From Mactra quadrangularis (lineage: Eukaryota; Mollusca; Bivalvia; Venerida; Mactridae): a DNA stretch of 64,000 nucleotides. The stretch is taken from assembly GCA_025267735.1 (NCBI GenBank), contig CM046295.1:11977167-12041166 (forward strand), written 5' to 3'. Every line of letters starts with the position of its first letter. Position 1 is the stretch's first letter. Below are positions 11,224 through 24,132 of this stretch, piece after piece. The notes under the pieces were generated by a model that was not told the origin of the DNA, did no database searches, and worked only from the letters and a program-made list of their open reading frames with translations. The translations under genes were made by a program, and so were the position numbers.

Positions 11224-12433
11224 CACAGGGAATTGTCAAGTTACCTCCCTTTGATTTTTCAAACATACCTTTAATATACTTATATACAAGGGGTACAACT
11301 GCATTTACTTCATCTTGATTTATTATTTTGAGAATCACAAAAAGTTCTGATACCCTAGCGGCACTTTAACGGAACGATTAAATTAATTAAACATAACTCT
11401 TCGAGCTATGAATATTAAATGTTTCATAGGGCAGACCGTTAATACGACTAAAGTTTCAAAAACATAAAAAACAGCACAAAAATCTCAACTCGGACAAGTT
11501 AGTGCACAGATGAAATCGACATTTCTCTAGGAAAATCGTTTTATTTTCATATTTCAAAATGGCATATTTACCCCAAATAAAAGAAAATATGACAGAAAAA
11601 CAATATTATTGAATAAAAATGTAATAAATATAACTCTCCACCTTGTGAGAAACACTTGCGAGCCATAAAAAGCGAAATTAACAAACTCTATTCGATAATC
11701 AATGTTGTAGCCGGTATCCTTAATTTATTCAAGAAACATGTAAGAAACTTTTTGATTGGTTAATTTTGTAAACGAAAATCGCCAAGACTTCCGACTAATT
11801 GACTGAATCAAGTTTGGAAGATTTTGACTTTTTCGTAGTATTTTTGTTGTCTCGTTTGAAAGTAGGAAAAACCCCGTACGGTTCGTCGAATCAGAAATTG
11901 TTTAACTAATAAGATTATTATGTGTGTGACGTATTAGTGAAAATGGTTGTGAGAATAATTTTTTAAGGTTAAATCAGATAAAAAGTGTACATATATTCGT
12001 TTTGTTTCATGTCTGGTTGTAATTGGCACGATGTTTTGTATTTTTATAACTAGTGAAGCGAGAAACACAACCTAACCCGGAGTAAATCATGCTTGAATCG
12101 ACGTAACATTGAAATTTTGTCAATTTTCATTCCGTTCAACTGTGCACTAACTTGTCCGAGTTGAGATTTTTGTACTGTTCTGTATGTTTTTGATAGTCTA
12201 ATCGTTTTAATGATCTGCCCTTTGAAACATTAAACATTCATTGTTCGAAGACACATGTTTAGTCTATTTAATCGTGTGGTTAAAGTGCTACCAGGGTATC
12301 AGTATTTTTTGTGAGCCACAGAATAATTAATCTAGATGAATCGATCTAGTAAACGCAGTTGTACCCCTTGTATATAAGTATATTAAAGGTATGGTTGAAA
12401 AATCAAAGGGAGGTAACTTGACAATTCCCTGTG
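11224..12433. mobile_element. Non-autonomous DNA transposon with about 290-bp TIRs
   Basis: The arms 11224-11509 and 12141-12433 are imperfect reverse complements along their whole length, beginning CACAGGGAATTGTCAAG. The element is flanked by an exact 8-bp direct repeat GAATAAAT (11216-11223 and 12434-12441). The 630-bp interior shows no reading frame, so it is non-autonomous. An 8-bp target duplication fits hAT or P; the very long arms resemble Mutator-type elements, which usually make 9-bp duplications. The superfamily is therefore left open. Confidence 0.88.
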
Positions 12434-12714
12434 GAATAAATGTTGTCAATATGATTTAGAGACTATTTATGTAGTTTACAGTTCAACTCCTAAAATAATT
12501 ATATCTCATAATGATTTTTGTTTGTAAATGTACTTATGTATACTTTTATTACTTCTACTTATTTATTTATTTACTCACATTTAAAAAACATGTTGTATTA
12601 CTTTGACCTTGGACAGGATGTGTACAGGCATTTTATGCCTGTTATCCAATCCAATTTATTGAATATAATATGGACTAATTAAATTAGTTAGTTAGTGAAA
12701 TAGATTAAAGATTA

Positions 12715-14096
12715 AATGTAATTAGATTTAAAAAGATTTATTGATAAATTATCTATATAGATATGAATACAATTTTACATTAAATACATTAGTAAGTCCT
12801 TTCTTTAAATATGTTATCACACTTAAACATATAAAATATGTACATTCTAACTGACAAATATTTCAAAAATAAATCACAATTCATACAATCGGTGATGCAG
12901 AATTCATTTCAGGTGTACTGTCATCGTGATAAAATTTCATGAGGCATTATAGAAATACAGATCGATCCGAGAACACCCACTAGGAACACATATACCATAT
13001 ACGTCCAAAGTCTTATATAAGCAAACACTTTTATTTGAGATCTATCAGAGAGCATTTGGTTCGTATTTAACAGTGCACATGTTCACTGCATCACATATGT
13101 AATACAACAGAAATCTAACAAAGCTAGTAAATGTATTTTAAATTAGAATAAAAAACACGACATATATATTTGCAACATTTCTTCTGAAGAAAAATACATA
13201 TTCATTGAAATACATGTTTATTATAACTATAATCTCATAACATCTCGTACTACAGTAAAGTTCCACTATAATGATCACTGTGAGTATTATATAATGATAT
13301 ATTGGATAATCTTAAGTCCTACATATTTAATTGAGAAGAGAGAAGTCCCTTTATTACGTCATTCTGCTATAAAGACTATAAGTTTTGATGGTAATAATTG
13401 CGAAACTTAAATGTATTTCATTTATTATCTGAATCTAATGACAATGATTTAATAACAACATTTTATAAATATCTAATTGTTACATAGTTGACACATTGAG
13501 TAATAATCAACTACATTGCGTGTTACCGTCCGTTTTGGTGTAAGATCGATTTTTTGGACAAAATATTTCCATTCTTTTAAGATGCTTCAAAAAACATATG
13601 TTAGAATAACAAAATACAAGTAAAACTTTTACATTGTACAATGTATCACAACAATCAAAGAAACATGTTTATACATTAGTATTTAATATTTTCTAAGGCA
13701 TTAAAATAAATGGATAAATAACAAACTTGAAGATAAATAATTCCCTTATTTTCATGATGTCACTTTAAACATTAAAAACCTTTGTTTCGTTTTTGAGATT
13801 TCCATGAAAGAAATGGATAAATATGTAACATCAGTGCAAATGTCTTGATCGCTCAAATGGAATGTATTTATTGTTTACCTTTTTTCACCTTTTCTTTCAC
13901 CAGTACTAACTTACCCTACCACGAGGCCGACAATTCATGTAACCTGCCGTGACCGGGATTCCAACCCGGATCTCCGGATTCGAAGTCAGACATGCTAACC
14001 ACTACGCCACTGCCGCGGCTATTTATTGTTTACAGAAGATACTGCCAATTCAAACTTACATTCTATTTAAATCTTATATTGTGTAATGTATGTTTG
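12715..14096. repeat. 3' flank of gene 1, paralogous to gene 2 and gene 3 flanks
   Basis: 12715-13060 matches 25850-26510 (shared TATACGTCCAAAGT and TTATAAGCA blocks). 13440-13700 matches the flanks of gene 2 (about 30630-30700) and gene 3 (about 44930-45180) through the TTGTATCACA and ATCAAAG blocks. No gene is visible. It appears to be common duplicated 3'-flank and possible UTR sequence. A worn ACAGTAAAGTTCC MITE end lies at 13252. Confidence 0.6.
13879..14019 (-). mobile_element. tRNA-derived SINE, family E, with 14-bp target duplication
   Basis: On the minus strand the head reads GTGGCGTAGTGGTTAGCATG, then a TTCGAATCC-containing segment and GGGTTGGAATCCC. A short body follows with CGGCCTCGTGGTAGGGTAAG. 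TATTTATTGTTTAC occurs on both sides (13865-13878 and 14020-14033), a perfect target duplication that marks a fairly young insertion. Each repeat carries TTTATT, a minus-strand AATAAA, so the insertion may have duplicated a polyadenylation signal of gene 1. Confidence 0.88.
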
Positions 14097-17088
14097 TTAT
14101 TGTAAAGAGAATACATTAATGTTATTAACATAACCACCAACAACCAATGTATTTCTATTTTCATCATAATATAATGTACATGGATCTCTTACACCATCTT
14201 GTTTCGTAACAATTTCTCTTATATAATCACCACCTTGACCTAACATTATAACATTGTCTGAACCATAACCACATACTAAAACATTACCAGAACCATCAGT
14301 ACATACACCCCATGCTGATTTCAATACTTTATTTGAAAACTCCCAACAAATCTTACCGTTCATATCTAATGTTATAACACCACTTTCCCAGTCAACAATA
14401 TGAATCATACTGTGATCATCACTTATAGTGACGTCACGAATATTAGAGAATGTTTTATTTCCAGACTTTATTTCAGTAAAGGATTTCAATGATTTACCTT
14501 GTAAATTATAAATATGTATTTCACTTGAACTAGATACAATCATATTATTATTACATACAGTTATACATCTACAATTATGTTCCATACTGAGTGTACGAGT
14601 AACAACAAGTTTATCTTTATATGATATAAACTGTAACGTTTTATTATCAAGACATACTACTACACTTCCACTATCTACTCTACACACTGACAGAGGTCTA
14701 GCATCTAATACTAATGATGATATTATGTTATAAGTTTTACTATCAATTAATTTTAACTTATTATTGCTATAGTCAGCAAGGGCTATACAATTATCATCTA
14801 CTATACACGATGAATATATATTACATGATTTTCTATCATCAGACTGTTTTATGTTATATTTAGACTTATTTACCACTTTGTATAAACATTGTTTCTTTGA
14901 TTTCTGTGATACTTTTCTAACATTACCTGTACCTATACTACTTCCGGTAGCACCAGTTGTTGTTGTTCTAGTGATAATAGATGCTGGTTGGCTGGTTTGT
15001 CTATCTCTTGATAAGGTTTCAATGGTATCTTGATTTCTTGGAGTACTTATCACTCCTAAAGTTAGTACATTTAATAAAAAAGCTAATATATCAGTATTTC
15101 TACTAAAACGAAGTGTTGGCGTTGATCTTGCTTTCAATTCCTCGCTTCGTTTGATCAAACTTTGACCCATTATAGCCAAAACAAATTTTTGTGCCATATT
15201 TACTTGGTCAGACGTAATGTCATCTTGACAGCGTTTAAGATCAAATTTCATGTCCTGAATTTCCATATTGTGATTATCAATATACTGTTTATGGTTGTTG
15301 TATTTTGTTTCAAGCTCGGTCAGTGTTTGTTCTTCTATCTTATCAATGATGACATTGATTTCGTTTCTATACTGATATATTTCTTGTTTACAATCAGCTT
15401 TGCTTTTTTCATAATCTGAAACTTGCGCCTCACTTACCGCCTTAAGTGTGTCGACGTGATTAATAGTTTCTGTAAATTTCTTGTTCACACGATCAATTAT
15501 GCGAGTAGAGTTGTTATCTTGGATATATTTCGGAACGTAATGTATTCCATTGCAGGCTCTGTCAAATAAAAGAATGTAAATAATGTTCAAATGTATTGAA
15601 TCACGACTGGTTATCTGAGTATAGTGGAAAAAACTAATGGTCGGAAACATTAAATCCTAATATCTTCTGCGTTTTTCTTAAAATGTCTTGCCACAAGAAG
15701 CTTACTGCGAATCGTATTGTCAGTGGAGAATAGGATTGTGACATTCGCTTCCTGGTCGGGAAGCACTGAAGGGAATCCTCCGTTCGCTTGTCTGTTCGGA
15801 ACAATATATAAGTAAGTAATCTATATAATTAAGTATTGAGCAATCATACTTGGTTTGCTATGATCAGTTGTTGTACATATACTTGTTTTTTATTAAAATT
15901 ATAATTTCATTCGTACAATCCATATAACCTTTCTAAAACTACTAATGAATAAAGCATCTTAATTTTGCACATTGTTCGTGAATTTTGCGGGCATAAATGA
16001 CGCCCCTCATTAAATTGCTCCCCAGTTATTACAAGAAGAAACGTCAAATTTGTGTTTCAGCTAAAACAAGTTCTGTAAATGCTTATCATTATCAAAAATT
16101 ACAACTAAAATGAAAGGAATGTTGTTCAATTAAAAATTGACACACTCACCAATCGGTCAGAAAAAGTCGAATTAATATATGTAGGCCTTTTGGAAACTTA
16201 TTCTAAGATCAAAGCTCTTAAATAATTGTTTAACGTTGCTAAGGAAACAACGCACTAAATAAGCTTCGTTACGTCAGTTGAAAAAAAAATTGTTCCTTTA
16301 GTGAGCTTTGTGTCAACTTTAAACATATCTTAACCTTTTTTTGTCATATGTATATAACGTTTTAAACGAAAAGAGGATTGTCTATGACATAGGCTTTTCT
16401 GTATGATCGACTAACGTTCTGACACTTATTCGACAACGTAATTTTTACTTAAAATGAATATATTTTTAAAATGAGGAGTAAATAAAAGTCACACAAATGA
16501 ACTATAAGTGTCTATACCGTGACATACGGGGTAATTATTTTCTACATGAAGCATCATCATTTGTTGTTGTATCTCAAATTGCATTAAAATGGTCATTATC
16601 AGAACACTACTTTCCTGCTTCCAAAAGTATTTCCAAACAGTTTTGATAGTTTTAGAAAACTTGATATTTAAGTTGAAATCCGTGAATGAGTACCTTTAAC
16701 AACATCAAACAAAAGAAACATACCTGTGGTGTAAAGCAAAACATATATGACATCCTACCCTATTATCATCTTCACAATACATATTAATAACTTCCATCGG
16801 ATGTTCCTTACATAGTTCAGTTGGAACCATCTTTATATCACGTCCAGATTGTCTTGACGATAAAACCCTGCTATCAGTATCAACTAAAACATGTCCTGAT
16901 AAAGAAAATAACTTTTCATGAAATTTCAAACAATCTTTACAAAAATATTGTTTGCAAGTCACACAATACTTCACTGATTGTTTATTTTTCTTCTCCTTTG
17001 CACATGGAGTGCAGGTGAAATCAAAACATTCGTCACCCGCATTTAACTGAGAGCGCGTTAAAATATCACGGCTATCTCTCTTGGCCAT
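14097..17088 (-). CDS. TRIM-like gene 1: double B-box, coiled coil, propeller; two exons
   Basis: Exon 1 is 17088-16724 (donor CACAG|GTATGT) and exon 2 is 15558-14097 (acceptor TTTGACAG|AGCC), joined in phase 2 to give about 608 aa. The start was chosen at MAKRD, which aligns with the starts of the paralogues; an upstream in-frame ATG at 17145 is not shared. Residues 26-66 form a B-box1-like finger (C26, C29, C42, C45, C50, C53, H57, H66). Residues 93-128 form a B-box2-like finger (C93, H96, C105, C113, C116, H120/121, C124, H128) that spans the splice site. A coiled coil occupies about 145-265. A linker about 265-345 includes a conserved 15-residue hydrophobic stretch and a T-rich tract. Residues about 350-608 carry six blade-like repeats, NHL-like. 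There is no RING domain, so it should not be an autonomous E3 ligase; such proteins in molluscs belong to expanded TRIM-like families often linked to innate immunity (family knowledge). A possible AATAAA lies about 70 bases past the stop. Confidence 0.88.
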
Positions 17089-17159
17089 CTTGACTGAAAT
17101 GATATTTCCTAACTGCCGTTGGTATTGAATTGTTATATTGGTCACATAGTTAGCAACAA

Positions 17160-19250
17160 AAATATACTACGCTTATTGCTTACGTAAGAAAGATAGTCGA
17201 TACTGTTTTACTTATGTGTGTTAAGACCATACCAGGTTTATTCTTTGTTAAACATATACTATTGTCATAATCTTACTGATCATTCTTTAACATAACACTT
17301 AAGTGATTGATATAATAGCACATTCTGATGTCGTGTGTAGCACGTTTTATTATGTATACTGGTCGTATACTTTACATGGATAGATACAATGTATGATTTA
17401 AGCCATCAGCCTAAATATTTATGCTTCACATTAATCGTTGTTTATTCTAGATGCTTTTTGTAATTTTGATAATATATTGATACGCCTAGAACAATCTGAT
17501 GAAAATAACTTGACCATGGGGCATTCTAATTTATTATTGTTTTCACCTTACGCACAAACACTAAAAAATATATGTGCTTCAGTTTTAGCCAAATGACTTG
17601 GCATTAACATAATATTTACAAGTACCCTGATAAAGAGCAATAAACCAAGCTAAAAATGCAGTAAACATTGGTCTAGATTTGTTCATAATACTTTTGTAGC
17701 TAGGTAAAACCCAAGTCATGTTTTTGCTCATACTAACATTATAATTTGTATATAATTCTACAAGAATAAAAGATATAAATCAATAGCGGTGACTTTTTAT
17801 CTCTACCAAGTTATTCATCATTTGATATTAAAGATTATCACAAAGTTTACATCATAATTTTAACATCGTACTCGACAGAAGAAAGTTATAAATCAATGAA
17901 AAATAAATAGCTATAAACTAATATTTTATCATATAAAAATCATAAACGTTTTTAATTAACACCAGCGATGCTTTTAAATGAAGTCGTTTTGCTAGTGTTG
18001 AATTTGTATGGGTTTTTTTTTCATTCACAATAAACAACTTGCATCCAGTTACTGTATATTGAGTTACATGTACGTAAGTCAAGAAACGTCACACACAATG
18101 AACATGTGATACTGCAGTTTCATTAAATCAATGAATTTAAATCGACATGTTACAAATGAATATCGTATAGACTGCTGTACAGACGTTTAATAGGCGCCAA
18201 TAAAAGGCGATCTGTTTTGTTTTACTTGGCTTTTAGAATGTAGATGTGCAATATCCAGATGCAATGCCACCGAGTCGGTTTGGTTCGTTTAAATTTTTGA
18301 AAAAGATGAATACAGATAATATATAAACAATGTATATCAAAGTACATGTCTATGTTCCTGATGTGTGTTTCTGGAATAGTTTTGACAAACTGGTGAAATG
18401 CAATACACATATGTAATAAAATTAGAAAATGTTATGGTTAACAAATATGTTTTTATAGTTTGCAAACATGTTGGACTTGTTTGTTCGATGATGATGCACA
18501 ACAGGTATATAGATAGATCAGCCAAAGAAAATGTATTTGTGAAATATGTAGCTGTTATCAGTCGAGAGGATAAAAATGCATTTGAACTATTTTGATAAAT
18601 TGGAAAAAAAATATTAAAATGTCTTATGTAATACTTAATGACTGATATATACTCAGTGTGGGTCTCTTGAAATTATATATCTAATGTAAACAGCTAGACC
18701 AAAGTACTTGGGGAAGATAGGGGATGTACATGCTTTATCTCGTTTTAAAAGAAAAAACTATGTTGACCGAAGAATAAACGAACAAAAAGTTTATTGCACA
18801 TTATTGTACGTCCTAGACTCGAATGTCTAAACATCCATTTTCAAAAGTTTACTGCTAGCATTGTTGCTTTACAGCTGAAATTTTAGAAGAAGAGTTTACT
18901 ACCCTTACTGTTAAATATATTAGTGAAGCTTGACTAATGTACTGCGCTACTGTCAAGAATCATCAAGATTAAATATGGCATCGTTTTAAGTAGTTCAAAT
19001 TAGTCCGTCTTTAATTATTAATTGTAATTTGTCTCTGTACTTTTATTTGAACATGTTAAAGTAACTCGGATACTCTCTCATCCAACTCCATCCGTGTGGT
19101 CACCTGTATACAACTGATGCGATCATACATTATGTATCACCATGTTATTACCTGTAAAACGAATGCGTGAATGGTATATAAATACCAGGGTCTTTATTTT
19201 TAGCTCGCCAGGATTTCAAAAATAGTTTACCGAATGGACTACGGATATGT
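17160..19250. other. Upstream intergenic region of gene 1, no gene seen
   Basis: AT-rich sequence with only short random frames. A stretch near 17455-17500 (TGTAATTTTGATAATAT) resembles part of the repeat unit found 5' of gene 2. No other structure was recognised. Confidence 0.5.
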
Positions 19251-19254
19251 ATCA

Positions 19255-19445
19255 AATTCGGGCGTTATTTCCTGCCTTGAAAATTTGACAATAATCTCAA
19301 TTTCCCCAATTGATAGGGTTTATGGAGAAGATTCCTTGTAGAGGGGTTAGTATGTAAGTATTTGATATAGACAAGAATTGCTAGGTAAGGTAAGCTGGCA
19401 GCCGTACATAACATAAATTGTGTTGAACCGATGTTAAACAAAGTA
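19255..19445 (+). mobile_element. Family A SINE, 3' part, decayed
   Basis: The segment TGCCTTGAAAATTTGACA, the body landmark GGTTAGTATGTAAGTATTTG and the terminal TGTGTTGAACCGATGTTAAA match family A. The tRNA head is lost or unrecognisable. Confidence 0.5.
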
Positions 19446-20036
19446 TAAAACATACAGTAAATACATTCGCCATATTCTCAATGAACTTTTTATATTTTTA
19501 TCAAATTGACTTTATATCATGTATTTTGTTTTGTAACTTAGATAGATAACAGATTCATTATTTACGCCATTTACCAACATATGTTAGGCAATGTTTGACG
19601 GTAAGTTCCCCTTACTGACATTCCATCATTTGTTATCTCTTGTTTACCGCCGGCCTGAATGCCGGTGGTATATTGGAGTCTTCAGAGTCTGATGACCATG
19701 GTAGGAGCAGTTCATGATTTCTTTTAATTGTTTCCTCCTTTTTTATACTATACTGGTATAATCAGTCGATGACGGAATGTGAACTCGAGACTTGTGTATT
19801 CAAATAATGCGTTTAAACAATGAACCGCGGACGTTGATATTTAAACTAAAGTGTACTGGTATACCTTTTGTTGGAGAAATCACTATTTAAAAGATTTCGT
19901 AAACTTGTTTACACGATTTCCTACCCGGTGTTCTTGGTTCAAGTCTCTGGTACCCCATGTTACTTTATCGTTTTGAAATTTTACGAAATGTAGATTTATC
20001 GCAAGCTGACAGTTTGGTGTTCATTAGACATTATCT

Positions 20037-21640
20037 ATAATAGTCTACCTATCTTGTAGTGAAATTTTGACCACCGTAGGACATTTTTGTTAATGCAAAT
20101 CTAATGGTTGATTCATGTAGCTGGATGCCTCCCTGATATCGTACGGGGGGATGTATAAAATCTAAATCGCGTTCAAGTCCGTAATCAAGGTCAAAGGTCA
20201 ACTAGGTCCATTTATTTTTTATTAGACCCTATGCTCTTTATACTGAAATTTCAAGAAATTTAATCGGTAAAGTTGAGAGTTTCTTTGTTGAAAACTAATG
20301 TATTATGATTAAACTTTATTTCTATGAAAAAAATGGAGTGTTTGAATGCATGATTACTTCCCTTTCTAGCATTTTGTCGCGAAAATAGGTGACAATAACA
20401 AAATCGTCTACAATAGTTCAACTAGTAGAACTACAGTTAGTGTTTATGGTTTAAATCTACTTGAATTGTGTTTAGTGATGCTTCATGACCTTTTTAGCAC
20501 ACATTTCATACTCGATAAGGTTAAAATAATGTCACAGTGGTGTAAAATTAAGGGCCAGTGGTATAACTGTTTTTAGAGATTTTTTGACACATTTGGAAAA
20601 CTTTTGAAAAGGCAGTTCATTATTTAATTCACGTTGCTAGATGACTTACTGAGCCACATAGAAAAATGTTTAAAAACCTATTTTGTGATAAAAATGTGTT
20701 ATTTAGGTCAAAAGTCAATACAGTGCATTTTCTTATTATCAAAGCTATGTGATCATTGTACAGTATATTTCTTGTAAAAAGTCATGTACATTTATAATAG
20801 AAAACTTTTAAAATACGTTCAAATTGCTGTAAAGATTTTTAAATGCGTCTGGTTACATGATTACGTCCCTTTATGTGATGTTTGTCGCGTAAATAGGTAA
20901 AAATACAGCTCCCATTTAGCTCAGTAGGTAGCTCGTTGGTCTGCTGATCGCTAGGTTTTTTATTTCTATTCCCGGGTAAAGCATAGTTTCATGGAGTTTT
21001 TTCATGAAATGATTTCTGTGATAGTTCTCCCTCCTACCACTTATTCATGATTATGTCATTCACTGACGAAAGTACATGCTTAGTAACTTGGTAGAGAGCT
21101 TAATCCAGATATTTAGCTTTTCTAGGACGGCCGTGATATGACCTTTAGGATGTGCCGCTACGGCGTTGGACCCAACTAAACGGGGAAATACACAATAAAT
21201 CAACCCTAACATGACAAACATTGAGTTAAGAACTTATTTTGATTTCTATGAAATGTTTGTAAAATGTATCATTATCTAAATGATACAAATCCTAAACATA
21301 AAGTTTCTCAAAAGACGAAACAGGATTAGCACAATGTTGTACTTTACAATCACACCCAAATATGCAGACTTGGCCAGCTTTATAATATTTGCATCTAGCA
21401 GAAATGCATTTGGATCTAACACCACAAGTTACTATTGCAAGCATGCTGAAGTATTCGGCGACTGTCGAATCCAAACAGGAAATACAGTATCATTTTCATG
21501 TGACCAATATCCCATAGTGACTCTACGTGATCTTTAGGTTCAAAGTGAATATTTGCAGCCTGTATCAAGATCTCTGTTAGATAACTGGCGCTTAAAATAT
21601 GATATTGTTAAGCTTCCTTGGTAGGCGGAAGGGAATCAAT
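20037..21640. repeat. Left arm of a 5-kb inverted repeat
   Basis: This arm is the reverse complement of about 22760-25013, with single-base differences and small indels. Landmarks include a poly-G block (CGTACGGGGGGATG) at 20141 and its complement at 24890. It contains a family C SINE and a decayed minus-strand gene fragment. The SINE occurs in both arms, so it predates the inversion-duplication. Confidence 0.9.
20907..21185 (+). mobile_element. Family C SINE inside left arm
   Basis: The head AGCTCCCATTTAGCTCAGTA gives a perfect A box; the B box is worn (ATTTCTATTCCCGG). The tail is GCTACGGCGTTGGACCC. It is mirrored at 23862-24132. Confidence 0.75.
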
Positions 21641-21860
21641 GGACTTCTTTGCATTATAAAAAAATTAAATCCACGACATTAATCTATGTAGGCTTTTAGG
21701 ACTGCAGTTATAAAGTGCACACACAAATCTTTCAATATTTTCAGCCTCTTCATTGTGGACAATTGATAACAACACAGATACAGTACTTGATGTACCAGAT
21801 ACCATTTCAGTCTAAATATTGTAATTAATGAATAAGTAATACATCAGTATTTTTACTGCT
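21290..21860 (-). pseudogene. Decayed GCD-motif cysteine-rich gene, inverted fragment
   Basis: Minus-strand translation, with stops and frame changes, gives HNEEAENIERFVCALYNCSP, then SLPPTKEA, then YLTEILIQAANIHFEP and a Cys-rich end. These match the plus-strand copy at 21940-23131. I recognise the LPPTxxAL and FVCxLYx motifs from a large family of uncharacterised, transposon-associated proteins in molluscs and cnidarians. The segment corresponds only to the C-terminal third. Several in-frame stops rule out function. Confidence 0.6.
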
Positions 21861-21939
21861 TTCTTCTGTTTTATAAAAGCACAAATTCGGGTGATTTACC
21901 ACTGAACAAGGTATAATCGTACCAACAAAAGAATCTAAT

Positions 21940-23131
21940 TCAGACAGACCTACATTGGTTATTTTAGATGGTTATGCTTCATTTAATCTCTTTGCAAGTC
22001 TGAATATTATCAGACATTTGGTGACCATGCTGTTATATTTGTCAAGACTTTTTTCTCAATTACTAGTAAGTGAACGAAGTACGCTTGTTGGTGTCATTTC
22101 GATAAATATCTTGGTTGCAATTCCAGTAAAGTCTTAACAAGAACAATGCAAATTGGCAAACGACGATCTGTTGGAAAACAAATTACTTGTCGACATGTGC
22201 CACTACCTTAAGTATGGGCACAATATTATAACATAAGCTGACAACAAAGCAGACCTTGCAGAATGCCTTTTTCTCATCTCAGAGGCGAGGATATTCTTTA
22301 CCATTTTATTATTTAATAGTTACTTGTGGTGGGGTCGGGGTTTCTGGTGTTATCATTGCTCTAACAAATAACTTAAATGCAGTTTGTTTACAAAGCATGA
22401 AGTTGACATTCACATTATAATTCACATAAAGGATGCGATGGAAAACAAATATATACGATAACTTGTCAGTAGTACAGATACTGATGAATTATTTATGCTT
22501 TCGTGGCGTTTCTATCATGTTCATTCTATCACTGAAAAGTTAGGGGTGATATCAGAAAGTCATAGTTGACTGGGTGCGATATCACGTCTTCATTTCATGG
22601 ATTCAGCAAAAAAACAAGTTGGAAGAAATTTGTTGAAAATCCTGGCTTTCCTTCATCAATTAGTCACAATTAGGAGTCTAAGAATATTGGAAGATTCAAA
22701 TGTGCACTCTATGATTGAAATTATGAAAACCTACTTAGTCCAGACTTAGATTTATGTTATAACAGAATTTTTATGAAAAAAAACCAACAGTCCTTTGATT
22801 TGCTTCCGTCTACCAAGGACGCTTCACATCTTCATATTTTAAGCGCCGGTTACCTAACTGAGATCTTGATACAGGCTGCAAATATTCACTTTGAACCTAA
22901 AGATCACGTAAAGTCACTATGGGATATTTGTCACATGAAAATGATATCTCCTAATTTGATTCGAAAGCCACCAAATACTTCGGCATGCTTGCAACTAGTG
23001 ACCTGTGGTGTTAGAAACAAGAGCAATTCTGCTACATGCAAGTATTATAAAGCAGGCCAAGTCTGCATATTTAGGTGTGATTGTAAAGTACAAAATTGTG
23101 CTAATCCTGTTTCGTCTTTTGAGAAACTATA
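21940..23131 (+). pseudogene. Decayed GCD-motif cysteine-rich gene, main copy
   Basis: Across shifting frames one can read PTLVILDGYA near 21950, EVDIHIIIHIKDA near 22400, SSTDTDELFML, GCDITSSFHGFSKKTSWKKF at about 22580, KCALYD near 22700, then LLPSTKDA and YLTEILIQAANIHFEP from 22800. A cysteine cluster (CKYYKAGQVC, RCDCKVQNCANP) follows. The order matches the EADTR, DTDV, GCDTxSxFxGxGKK and LPPT motifs of a widespread uncharacterised family associated with transposons; the Cys-rich end resembles CXC (Tesmin/TSO1-like) repeats. About 35 bases are inserted before the GCD motif, several stops are present, and a MITE at 23132 cuts the end. No function is expected now. Confidence 0.65.
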
Positions 23132-23740
23132 TCGTCGCCTCAATCTAATAATGTCCCATAACAATGGCTCTATGTCCAGGACATAGATCAATATTTGGAC
23201 TGAAAACACTGTTATCCGATCAAAATGAAAGCTTTGTCACTCGTTATCTGTCCTAATTGACCATAACAATGCTCTAAATCCATGAAAGCTCGTTCGTACA
23301 TTGCTCTATCTCCTTTCGTTCAGCCAAGGTTCACAATTTGATAATCGTATTTTTATTACTAAATGACATCGATGAACTTGTGTTTACCTAAATTAATGAG
23401 TATGCTACAATGTAGGCAGTGTTACAAACTCAAAATGATAGAAAATTTGTCCAAATACCACTATGTTGTCTTCTTGGAGATGGCGCAATGTTAGAACGAA
23501 ATGCATCAACCAAAATTAGCAAATTTCTATCTATCTCCAAACATTTTTTTGCAGGTTTCGTATTATCATTCATAATATTTCAATAATATTCCTCGTGTTT
23601 TAAATACATTATTATTGTGCATCCCAAGTATCATGCCTATAAAGACTGATACAACGAAGATATAACCTTTCGAACTTATGAAGTCGATTTCCCAAAAATA
23701 AAAATTTGGTAGTTAGGACATTGTTAGATTGAGGCGACGA
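23132..23740. mobile_element. Mariner-type MITE nested in the right arm
   Basis: The TIRs begin TCGTCGCCTCAATCTAA and end in the complement, with imperfect pairing continuing for about 30 bp. TA flanks both ends (23130-23131 and 23741-23742). The left arm (complement of 21295-21315) shows the site without the insertion. No transposase is present; the element is 609 bp. Confidence 0.88.
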
Positions 23741-23861
23741 TATGTTTAGGATTTGTACCATTTAGATTATGATACATTTTACAAACATTTCATAGAAATC
23801 GAAATATTTTCTGAACTCAATGTTTGTCATGTAAGGGTTGATTTATTGTGTATTTTCCCGT

Positions 23862-24132
23862 TTAGTTGGGTCCAACGCCGTAGCAGCACATCGTAAAGTC
23901 ATATCACAACCGTCCTAGAAAAACTAAATATCTGGATTAAGCTCTCTACCAGTTACTAAGCATGTACTTTCGTCAGTGACTGACATAATTAAAAATAAGT
24001 GGAAGGAAGGAGAATTTTCATAGAATTCATTTCATTAACAAACTCCATGAAAGTATGCTTTGCCCAGGAATAGAAATAAAAAACCTCGTGATCAGCAGAC
24101 TAACGAGCTACCCACTGAGCTAAATGGGAGCT
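23862..24132 (-). mobile_element. Family C SINE inside right arm
   Basis: Reverse-oriented copy of the SINE at 20907-21185, with tail GTTGGGTCCAACGCCG on the plus strand and head at AGCTAAATGGGAGCTG. It was duplicated together with the arm. Confidence 0.75.

Noticed and set aside
14851..15419. Plus-strand frames over gene 1 exon 2, and similar ones over gene 2 and gene 3
   Set aside because: They are antisense shadows of the coding exons and recur only because the exons are homologous.
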